From IMG/VR virus record IMGVR_UViG_3300031841_001960, positions 1 to 27,438 of that record: a stretch of DNA of 27,438 nucleotides; one strand, given 5' to 3'. Below are positions 6,885 through 12,979 of this stretch, one piece after another. The position numbers and the translations under genes are program-made. How positions within the stretch are numbered: position 1 is the stretch's first letter; every line of letters begins with the position of its first letter. The notes beneath the pieces were generated by a model. That model worked only from the letters and a program-made list of their open reading frames with translations, was not told the DNA's origin and ran no database searches. The stretch comes from a virus.

Positions 6885-7798
6885 TGCGATATCAAACCTT
6901 CGATGAATCTGATCGCGGATCGTCTGACTCTCAGGGCAAGTTTACTGCTCTGCGAATGGATCGCTCTGTTTTCAAAGACGCCCGTGTGCTGGACCTCGGT
7001 TGCAACGAGGGCTACTTCTGCGGCAAGGCGTTGGAATACGGGGCGAAGCGTGTAGTCGGGATTGATCTGAGTCCCGATTTGATCGCATCAGCGAAGACAC
7101 GTTTTCCGGCGGCAGAGTTTCTGCACCAGAGCTGGGACCACGGCTGGCCTGCGGGCAAGTGGGACGTGATCCTGATGCTGTCGGCGTTTCATTATGTGGA
7201 GTCGCCGGATGCACTGCTGTGCCGGATTCGGAACAGTCTTTCTGACAAGGGCGTGTTCATTCTTGAGTGCGGCGTTGTCGGGATGGATGGTCCCGGCTGG
7301 CAACGGGTAACTCGGGGCGATGGAAGCACGGTCGGCTACACGAGCAGCCGTGGCCTGCGGCAGCTTCTGAACCGGAACGGCCTGACCTGTCGCGACCTGG
7401 GCGAGTCCGTGAAACAGCAAGGCGATCCGATCCCTCGGCGGGTGATTCGTTGCAGCCTGAAACGGCGAACGATTGTTCTGGTTGCTGGCGACAGCATGGA
7501 CGGCAAGACCTCGCTGTGCGAGGAGATGGGCCTGCCGTACTTTTCGGTCGATGCGTTTTCTCGTCGTTCGATCTGGTTCGACAGGGCGAAGTGGACGAAG
7601 GAGGCACAGGGGCCGAACCTGTCGCCATTCTACGAGAAGATGTCTGGCCGTGAGGACTTTCTGGAATCGTTGTTCCTGAGTCTGCCGAACGACCCCGTTG
7701 TTGTTGTTGACATCATTGAGCCGCTGGCCAGTCAGTTTTCGCAATACATCAAAGACCGCACCTCGGACATCGTCTGGGAGCTGAAAAAAAGTGCCTGA
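6884..7798 (+). CDS. Class I methyltransferase fused to a P-loop domain
   Basis: A 304-residue two-domain protein. Residues about 1-190 are a class I SAM-dependent methyltransferase: motif I VLDLGCNEGYF at 35-45, VVGIDLSPDLI at 57-67 with the acidic ribose-binding Asp61, WDVILMLSAFHYVES at 93-107, and the GVFILECGV strand at 123-131. Residues about 195-304 start with TIVLVAGDSMDGKTS, a perfect Walker A (GxxxxGKT, 202-209), and end with VVVVDIIEP at 272-280, resembling a small-molecule or nucleoside kinase. The start is ATG 6884, coupled to the glycosyltransferase stop. The substrate is not visible. An alternative reading is that the second domain is a degenerate ATPase. It overlaps the next gene by 8 bases and ends in an A7 run. 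Confidence 0.85.
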   Translation: MRYQTFDESDRGSSDSQGKFTALRMDRSVFKDARVLDLGCNEGYFCGKALEYGAKRVVGIDLSPDLIASAKTRFPAAEFLHQSWDHGWPAGKWDVILMLSAFHYVESPDALLCRIRNSLSDKGVFILECGVVGMDGPGWQRVTRGDGSTVGYTSSRGLRQLLNRNGLTCRDLGESVKQQGDPIPRRVIRCSLKRRTIVLVAGDSMDGKTSLCEEMGLPYFSVDAFSRRSIWFDRAKWTKEAQGPNLSPFYEKMSGREDFLESLFLSLPNDPVVVVDIIEPLASQFSQYIKDRTSDIVWELKKSA

Positions 7799-9020
7799 CG
7801 CCAATCAGGAATATCTGGACCTTCAGATACGGTATCAGCACCGGCTACGTCGTCTGGCGAGCCGCATTCTGGGCCGTTCGATAGAACTGGTGTCGCTGTC
7901 TGATCGTCAGCTACTTCAGAGGATTCGTCGCAAGCTGCCGCCGACTCGGCGTGGCAAGTTTGATTTTGCGTCGAAGCGATATCTGGAGCTGATGGAAGAG
8001 TTGCGGCGGTTGCGTGAGCGGCAGTTGCGGGAAGCGTGGGAAGCGTCCCGCAAGGAGATGAAAGAGCTGGCCTACGCTACTCAGGATACGGAAGAGGAGC
8101 GGACGCTTTTCGTTCTGCCTGTGAAGATACCGATCGCGAGGGTTCCGCCGACGATCGTGCTGTCGGTGTTTGAGGAACCATTCGCGGGTGGTCCTGTCGA
8201 GGCCCGGACGTTTCCTCAGTGGCTGGCTTCGATTCAGGCGGCGGACTTCGACCGGATTCAGGCTACGGTACAGAGTGGTCTGCTTGAGGGTGTTGCGGTT
8301 GCCGAGATCGTTCGTCGTCTGGCGGGGACGAAATCGCAGGGGTATTCAGATGGCGTTCTGGCGGGGACGCGGCGTAACTTTCAGGCGGTGTTGACTGCTG
8401 GAATCACTCACGTTCACAACAGTGTTTCGGAGAAGCTGTGGACGAAGAACCCGGATGTGTACCGCTTTCTGCAATGGGTGAGTGTTCTGGATGGGCGAAC
8501 TTCTGCGATATGCCGTGCGAGGGATGGCAAGTTTGCTCCGATCGGTGGAAACAAGCTCCCGGCAGGCGTGCCGCCGTTGATTCCGCCGAGCGTACGACCG
8601 CCAGCTCATCCGAACTGTCGGTCGATGGTTGTTCCGGTCTTCGATGCACGGGGACTGGCTGCGATTGTTGGTGAGCGTCCTTTCGTTCGCGAAACGTCGA
8701 AAGACGAATACAAGAAGATCAATTTCAGGCAGCGTGCCAAAGATTCCATAGGTGGCCGTGTCTGGGGCGGTATGTCTGCCGAGGATCGGCAGCGTGCCGT
8801 GGATGCGGTTCGTGACAAATGGCTTAGGGATCGGATCGGAACGGTTCCGTCCGACCTTACCTACGACGGATGGCTGCGTCGCCAGCCCGTCGAATTCCAG
8901 AACGAGGTTCTGGGCCGCGCGAAGGCGGTGTTGTTTCGTAAGGGACTGAAGATTGATCGGTTCGTCGATCGAGGCGGTCGAGAGCTTTCAGTTCCTGAAC
9001 TCAGAAAGCTGTTGGAGTAG
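7791..9020 (+). CDS. Minor head/head morphogenesis protein (Mu gpF-like)
   Basis: A 409-residue minor capsid protein of the Mu gpF / SPP1 gp7 group, which joins the head interior and assists assembly or DNA ejection. The N-terminal third is helical, highly charged and Arg-rich. The family core lies about 229-280: WVSVLDGRTSAICRARDGK and RPPAHPNCRS with the paired Cys/His. The C-terminal part has SAEDRQRAVDAVRDKW and the TYDGWLRRQPVEFQ...LG segment seen at the end of many gpF-like proteins. The start is GTG 7791 with GGGAG at 7776-7780 ten bases before it, overlapping the previous stop by 8 bases. Its position before the scaffold is normal. Confidence 0.9.
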   Translation: MPDANQEYLDLQIRYQHRLRRLASRILGRSIELVSLSDRQLLQRIRRKLPPTRRGKFDFASKRYLELMEELRRLRERQLREAWEASRKEMKELAYATQDTEEERTLFVLPVKIPIARVPPTIVLSVFEEPFAGGPVEARTFPQWLASIQAADFDRIQATVQSGLLEGVAVAEIVRRLAGTKSQGYSDGVLAGTRRNFQAVLTAGITHVHNSVSEKLWTKNPDVYRFLQWVSVLDGRTSAICRARDGKFAPIGGNKLPAGVPPLIPPSVRPPAHPNCRSMVVPVFDARGLAAIVGERPFVRETSKDEYKKINFRQRAKDSIGGRVWGGMSAEDRQRAVDAVRDKWLRDRIGTVPSDLTYDGWLRRQPVEFQNEVLGRAKAVLFRKGLKIDRFVDRGGRELSVPELRKLLE

Positions 9021-9023
9021 CAT

Positions 9024-9821
9024 ATGTTTGAGTTCTCGCAGAACACGGAGATGGAGAGTCTGGATTCGGTGCCGGAGAACTTCCGGGTTTTCTACAAGCA
9101 GAGCGATTCTGGTGAGGGATATCGGCTGAATTCTGATGACCCGGCCACGTCTGCGGCGGTGTCCACGATCACCGGACTGGCAAAGAGCCTGAAGGCGGCA
9201 CGAGCGGATGCGGACAGCTACCGAAAGCAGCGTACTGACCTGAGTGCGTTGTCCGAGTATGGTGATTCGCCGGAAGCGATTGCCGAAGCGTTTCGAGGCA
9301 AGCTGGGCGAGCTTGAAAAACAGATCAGTGAAGGATCACAGGCAAAGGTTGATATCGAGAGGATTCGTGAAGACCTGAGCAAGTCCCACAGCAAGGAGCT
9401 GGAAAAGCGGGACACCCTTGTGCAATCACTGAAGGACCAGCTCTACTCCAACCTTGTTCTTTCTGAGGCGACGACTGCGATCGCGGCTCAGAAGGGCGTT
9501 GCCGAACTGCTGATGCCGTTCGTGCGTGAACGAGTGCGTGCCGTCGAGGAAGACGGCAACCTTCGAGTCTACGTCGTCGACAACGAAGGCAATCGACGCT
9601 ACTCGGGCACGACCGGCGAGGCGATGAGCATTCAGGAGCTTGTCTCCGAGATGAAGGGCAACGCTCAGTTCGGTCGTCTTTTTGAGTCAGAGGCTCCGTC
9701 AGGAACTGGAACGAATCCGGCTCCGCAGCGGCGATCGGTGACTCCGGCGGCTGAGATGACATCTGTTGACAAGATTGCGGCAGGTCTGCGGAAAGGACAG
9801 TTCAGCCGACCTGGGCAATAA
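9024..9821 (+). CDS. Capsid scaffolding protein
   Basis: A 265-residue protein with a long helical, charged coiled-coil centre (about 45-145: SLKAARADADSYRKQR; KLGELEKQISEGSQAKVDI; KSHSKELEKRDTLVQSLKDQ) and a flexible Ser/Pro/Gly-rich C-terminal tail. This build and its place right before the capsid gene fit a scaffold that directs procapsid assembly and is later lost. No separate prohead protease lies in the window, so removal would be by exit or by an enzyme encoded elsewhere. GGAG at 9014-9017 precedes ATG 9024, and the stop is TAA at 9819-9821. No specific scaffold family is claimed with certainty; the N-terminal 40 residues resemble GP20-type scaffolds. Confidence 0.82.
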   Translation: MFEFSQNTEMESLDSVPENFRVFYKQSDSGEGYRLNSDDPATSAAVSTITGLAKSLKAARADADSYRKQRTDLSALSEYGDSPEAIAEAFRGKLGELEKQISEGSQAKVDIERIREDLSKSHSKELEKRDTLVQSLKDQLYSNLVLSEATTAIAAQKGVAELLMPFVRERVRAVEEDGNLRVYVVDNEGNRRYSGTTGEAMSIQELVSEMKGNAQFGRLFESEAPSGTGTNPAPQRRSVTPAAEMTSVDKIAAGLRKGQFSRPGQ

Positions 9822-9825
9822 CATG

Positions 9826-9854
9826 TTGACGAATTTTGCGGCTGACTCTAATTT
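9826..9854 (+). promoter_or_regulatory. Sigma70-like promoter for the capsid gene
   Basis: TTGACG (9826-9831) and TAATTT (9849-9854) are separated by 17 bases, near-consensus for a housekeeping promoter. It lies in the 134-base gap before the capsid gene, the only such gap in an otherwise overlapping gene cluster. Together with the terminator after the capsid gene it makes a single-gene transcription unit on top of the long read-through transcript. Confidence 0.6.
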
Positions 9855-9942
9855 GTTGGCTGACTTCGTTCGGGAGCGACTTCCGAGCGTGACACTGCCA
9901 GAGCGATTCTGGTCTCACCAAGATCGGTTTCTTCACTTTGGC

Positions 9943-9950
9943 AGGAGGTG
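9943..9950 (+). promoter_or_regulatory. Strong ribosome binding site of the capsid gene
   Basis: AGGAGGTG five bases before ATG 9956 is the fullest Shine-Dalgarno match in the window, consistent with the need for hundreds of capsid copies per virion. It fixes the capsid start. Confidence 0.85.
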
Positions 9951-9955
9951 CTTAA

Positions 9956-10876
9956 ATGGCATCGGTTACGCTTACGGAATCGGCCAAGCTGGCCCAGAAC
10001 GAACTCGTCGCGGGGATCATCGAAAACATCATCACCGTCAACCGGATGTACGAAGTGCTTCCGTTCGACGGCATCGACGGCAACGCTCTGGCGTACAACC
10101 GGGAGAACGCTCTCGGTAACGTCGACGTTTACGACGTTGGTGACACGATCGCCGCGAAGGCTGCTGCGACCTTCACTCAGGTCACCAGCACCCTGACGAG
10201 CATCATCGGTGATGCGGAAGTCAACGGCCTGATTCAGCAGACTCGTTCCGGTTTCGGCAACGATCAGACTGCTGTTCAGATCGCCTCGAAGGCCAAGTCG
10301 GCTGGTCGCAAGTACCAGGACATGCTGGTCAACGGAACTGGAGCATCGAATGAGTTCAGCGGCCTGCTGACTCTGCTCGATGGTGGCCAGACCGTCTCGG
10401 CTGGTGACAACGGTGCTGCTCTGTCGCTGACGGACATGGACGAAATGCTCGATCTGGTCGTCGACAAGGACGGTCAGGTTGACTACATCACCATGAACGC
10501 TCGTCCGCTGCGGTCCTACATGGCCCTGCTGCGTGCTCTGGGCGGTGCTTCGATCAGCGAAGTCATCACTCTGCCTAGCGGCAATCAGGTTCCCGCATAT
10601 CGCGGCGTTCCGATTTTCCGCAACGACTACCTGCCGATCGACCAGACGAAAGGCACGGAAACGGCTGCTACGACAATCCTCGCCGGTACGCTGGACGATG
10701 GTTCTCGTCAGCACGGCGTTGCCGGTCTGACCGCAGCCAACATGGCTGGCATTCAGGTCGTCGACGTGGGTGAATCGGAAACGAAGGACGAGCACATCTG
10801 GCGTATCAAGTGGTACTCCGGCCTCGCGTGCTTCAGCCTGAAGGGTCTCGCTGGCCTCAACGGCGTCAACAACTAG
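9956..10876 (+). CDS. Major capsid protein (HK97 fold)
   Basis: A 306-residue main shell protein. It opens with MASVTLTESAKLAQNELVAG and contains the usual parts of this compact group: an N-arm (about 1-40), the extended loop region (about 45-75, with ALAYNRENALG), a spine helix (SKAKSAGRKYQDMLVNG), and C-terminal beta strands (VPAYRGVPIFRNDYLPI; DEHIWRIKWYSGLACFS). Length and layout match small unprocessed HK97-like capsid proteins, and no delta domain is visible, matching a separate scaffold. Codons are mostly C- or G-ending with CGT and CTG preferred, unlike the G-ending style of terL, as expected for a highly expressed gene. It has its own promoter and terminator. Confidence 0.92.
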   Translation: MASVTLTESAKLAQNELVAGIIENIITVNRMYEVLPFDGIDGNALAYNRENALGNVDVYDVGDTIAAKAAATFTQVTSTLTSIIGDAEVNGLIQQTRSGFGNDQTAVQIASKAKSAGRKYQDMLVNGTGASNEFSGLLTLLDGGQTVSAGDNGAALSLTDMDEMLDLVVDKDGQVDYITMNARPLRSYMALLRALGGASISEVITLPSGNQVPAYRGVPIFRNDYLPIDQTKGTETAATTILAGTLDDGSRQHGVAGLTAANMAGIQVVDVGESETKDEHIWRIKWYSGLACFSLKGLAGLNGVNN

Positions 10877-10887
10877 GTTCCCGCCCC

Positions 10888-10937
10888 CAGGCGGCTGCTG
10901 GTGAACTGGTCTCGTCCCGGCAGCCGCCTGTTTTTTT
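10888..10937 (+). terminator. Rho-independent terminator after the capsid gene
   Basis: CAGGCGGCTG (10888-10897) pairs perfectly with CAGCCGCCTG (10921-10930), extended by a C-G pair and a wobble pair, and is followed at once by seven T. This is a textbook intrinsic terminator. It would limit read-through from the capsid gene into the connector and tail genes and so set their dosage. Confidence 0.95.
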
Positions 10938-10948
10938 GAGGTCTCACG

Positions 10949-11512
10949 ATGAAGCTATATCTGGCCGGTCCCGGTGCCGGAAAAGATAAGGTGATCAAGG
11001 GCATTCATTTCGTCAGCGGCATTGCCGAAGTGCGACCAGAGCAGGAAGGTCTGATCCACTACCTGTCGAAATACTACCAGGCGTTTCCAGAAGGCTCGAA
11101 TGAGCTGGCGGATGCTCTGGAGCAGTTTGGGGGCAAGGAGATTTACTATGGCCGAAGTAGTGTTCCGCAAGAGCGGCCAGGGGATGTCGCTGCACTTCAA
11201 TCGGATGGGGAGTCGGCTTCCGAGGAAGCCGCAGTTGAACAGCATGAAGATGCTGCAACCGATTCCGGGACCGGAGGGAGTGTGGCCGAAGGGGGTGGAT
11301 CGGAAGACGCCGGGCTGGATCTCAAAGAAGTGATCGAGCAGGCGTGTCTTCTGATCCCACTCGATGATCGAACATGCTGGACACCGGGCGGTGTGCCGAA
11401 GCTGGTGGCGGTTGTCAATGCCGCTCGCGGCAATCGGGACATCACTCGGGCAGACGTTCAGAAGTACGGCTTGTCGAAGAAGCAGGTGGCAGATCGTCTC
11501 GGCAAGGGGTAG
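10949..11512 (+). CDS. Unknown protein after the capsid, two parts and a linker
   Basis: A 187-residue protein, no family recognised. It has an N-terminal part (1-66: LSKYYQAFPEGSNELADALE), a low-complexity linker (about 67-127) rich in Glu, Gly, Ala and Ser, and a helical C-terminal part (128-187: VAVVNAARGNRDITRADVQK, then YGLSKKQVADRLG). GAGGTC lies 6 bases before ATG 10949. The linker coincides with a nested gene in another frame (11148-11333), so it may be unstructured because it carries a second message. A GTG at 11330 in this frame also overlaps the nested gene's stop (GTGA), so the C-terminal part could be made separately. The place between capsid and head-tail adaptor suggests a head or neck role. 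The early GPGAGKDK is not a credible P-loop. Confidence 0.7.
   Translation: MKLYLAGPGAGKDKVIKGIHFVSGIAEVRPEQEGLIHYLSKYYQAFPEGSNELADALEQFGGKEIYYGRSSVPQERPGDVAALQSDGESASEEAAVEQHEDAATDSGTGGSVAEGGGSEDAGLDLKEVIEQACLLIPLDDRTCWTPGGVPKLVAVVNAARGNRDITRADVQKYGLSKKQVADRLGKG
11148..11333 (+). CDS. Nested small gene inside the post-capsid gene
   Basis: A 61-residue basic protein (MAEVVFRKSGQGMS...) read in another frame within 10949-11512. AAGGAG at 11135-11140 is 7 bases before the ATG. Hand count of third positions: 50 of 61 codons end in G or C here, against 28 of 60 in the enclosing frame over the same bases, so this frame carries the phage's codon signature. It is rich in Lys, Arg, Pro and Gly (SRLPRKPQLNS; GVWPKGVDRKTPGW) and has no recognised family. 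Its stop overlaps a GTG of the enclosing frame. It could be a small neck or nucleic-acid-associated protein; function unknown. Confidence 0.6.
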   Translation: MAEVVFRKSGQGMSLHFNRMGSRLPRKPQLNSMKMLQPIPGPEGVWPKGVDRKTPGWISKK

Positions 11513-11516
11513 GTAG

Positions 11517-12143
11517 ATGGCATTCACGTTCACAGTTGAAGACGGCAGCGGACTGGAGAACTCCAATTCGTATGTGAGCGTGTCGTATGCTGACGACTAC
11601 CACGAAGGCCGAAACAACACCGCATGGACTGATGGCTCAGTGACCACGGCATCCAAGCAGGCTGCTCTGGTCCGGGCCACGGACTACGTCGAGAAGCGAT
11701 TCGGTCGCAAGTTCCGTGGCTGGAAGGAGAGCAGTTCTCAGGCGCTTCAGTGGCCCAGAATCGACGCCGAGGACAACTCTGGGTATCTGCTCCAGGACAT
11801 TCCAGACAAGCTCAAGCAGGCCGTTTCTGAATACGCCCTGCGATCGCTCTCACTGCATGAACTGACGCCCGATCCGATCTCTCCGGTGCCGTCGCAGTCG
11901 CATTTGTTTGGGTCCACCCGTGACCTGACGGCGACTGGCGAAGTGTCGAAGAAGACGGAGAAGGTCGGCCCGATCGAGGAGTCGGTCGAGTACCGCTTTG
12001 GTGATTCGACTGTAACTGCCGCGAGCCTGTCGACGAAGTCGGCACTGGTCAGTGATTACAACATTCCCGAGTACCCGGCAGCGGACATGCTGTTGGAAGA
12101 GTTGCTGGTTCATGTCAGCACCCGTCGAATTGTTCGGGGGTAG
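11517..12143 (+). CDS. Head-tail adaptor (DnaT_2-like connector)
   Basis: A 208-residue protein. The N-terminal NSYVSVSYADDYHEGRNN, then KQAALVRATDYVEKRFGRKF and the WKESSSQALQWPR segment match the putative DnaT-like family now known as a neck adaptor that binds under the portal. DIPDKLKQAVSEYALRSL continues the helical bundle, followed by a tail with strands and EEYPAAD-like end (ADMLLEELLVHV). AAGGGGTAGGT precedes ATG 11517, five bases after the previous stop. The name 'DnaT' is historic, and replication is not implied. Position after the capsid and before the closure protein supports the adaptor role. Confidence 0.8.
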   Translation: MAFTFTVEDGSGLENSNSYVSVSYADDYHEGRNNTAWTDGSVTTASKQAALVRATDYVEKRFGRKFRGWKESSSQALQWPRIDAEDNSGYLLQDIPDKLKQAVSEYALRSLSLHELTPDPISPVPSQSHLFGSTRDLTATGEVSKKTEKVGPIEESVEYRFGDSTVTAASLSTKSALVSDYNIPEYPAADMLLEELLVHVSTRRIVRG

Positions 12144-12145
12144 GC

Positions 12146-12535
12146 ATGGCCAAAGACTACACGGGGGCACAGAGCAAGGCGACGACGCTGATCCAGAAGT
12201 TCGGCAGGACGGTAGACCTGTTGAAAGAATCTCGTGTGTCGGCTGATCCTGGTGCTCCGTGGGAAGGCACGACGACATCCGAGACGCGAGTTGAGGACGT
12301 GTATGCCGTTTTCGTTCCGCTCTATGGTGAAACGGCGGTCATGGAGACTGTCGCAGCACTGGGCGGAACAGTGAACCGCTCAAAGAACTGCTTTCTGATT
12401 GCGAACGTGGCTGGGCAGGATGTTCGCACCTTTCAGAAAGTAGTTGATGGATCAAAAGTCTGGCGGATCACTCAGGTGAACGTGATTCAGCCGGGCGGAA
12501 CAGTTTTGATGTACGAGGTCGAAGTCGATGGCTAG
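12146..12535 (+). CDS. Probable head-closure/neck protein
   Basis: A 129-residue beta-rich protein (about 50-129: VEDVYAVFVPLYGETAVMET; NCFLIANVAGQDVRTFQK; KVWRITQVNVIQPGGTVLMY). This is the pattern of small neck proteins that close the head beneath the adaptor. GGGGGTAGG precedes ATG 12146, and its last 8 bases overlap the next gene (ATGGCTAG). No family name is certain; the call rests on fold pattern, size and position between the adaptor and the tail terminator. Confidence 0.65.
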   Translation: MAKDYTGAQSKATTLIQKFGRTVDLLKESRVSADPGAPWEGTTTSETRVEDVYAVFVPLYGETAVMETVAALGGTVNRSKNCFLIANVAGQDVRTFQKVVDGSKVWRITQVNVIQPGGTVLMYEVEVDG

Positions 12536-12977
12536 TCCGGCACAGGCCCGTAACGACATCTACTCAGCCGTGAAAACGGCGTGGGATGCCGGTGCGGCCA
12601 CGTCGGGCAAGACGTTGATTTATGACAACGTAACTGCCGACATCCCACAGGCGGAGTCCGGGTCGACCGGCGACCCTGATCTGTGGGGTGCGGTTCGTGT
12701 TGAGAACAACATTTCCAGTGTGCGGTCGCTTCGAGGCGACGGTGGCGTGCAGCGGTTCCGCCGCGTGGGCATCGTCGTAGTAGAGGTATTCACGCCTGCG
12801 GGGAATGGGCTATCATCGGCAGATGCAGTCGTCAAGGTCGTCCTTGATGGGCTTGAGGGAAAGACGACAGCGAATGGCGTCATTTTCCGCAACGCACAGG
12901 TACGGGAGGAGGGGGTCTCCGGCCCGTGGTTCCTGACCGTTATCACGGTCGACTTTGAATACGACGAGGTGAAGTAG
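12528..12977 (+). CDS. Tail terminator protein
   Basis: A 149-residue protein expected to cap the tail tube and join it to the head (role of lambda gpU). It has an N-terminal helix (SPAQARNDIYSAVKTAWDAG) and alternating strands (LIYDNVTADIPQ; WGAVRVENNISSVRS; RRVGIVVVEVFTPAG; GPWFLTVITVDFEYDEV) with the helix SSADAVVKVVLDGLEG, as in the DUF4128/tail terminator group. It overlaps the previous gene by 8 bases and is followed directly by the tail tube gene, the usual neighbour. Confidence 0.75.
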   Translation: MASPAQARNDIYSAVKTAWDAGAATSGKTLIYDNVTADIPQAESGSTGDPDLWGAVRVENNISSVRSLRGDGGVQRFRRVGIVVVEVFTPAGNGLSSADAVVKVVLDGLEGKTTANGVIFRNAQVREEGVSGPWFLTVITVDFEYDEVK

Positions 12978-12979
12978 CT

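Noticed and set aside
9766-10119. Frame covering the capsid leader and the start of the capsid gene
   Set aside because: The part inside the capsid gene is Arg/His-rich shadow sequence, and the ATG at 9823 overlaps the promoter; no ribosome site. A very short leader peptide cannot be excluded.
10949-10999. P-loop-like GPGAGKDK at the N-terminus of the post-capsid protein
   Set aside because: It lacks the following Ser/Thr and any flanking Walker B or strand context; the match is by chance.
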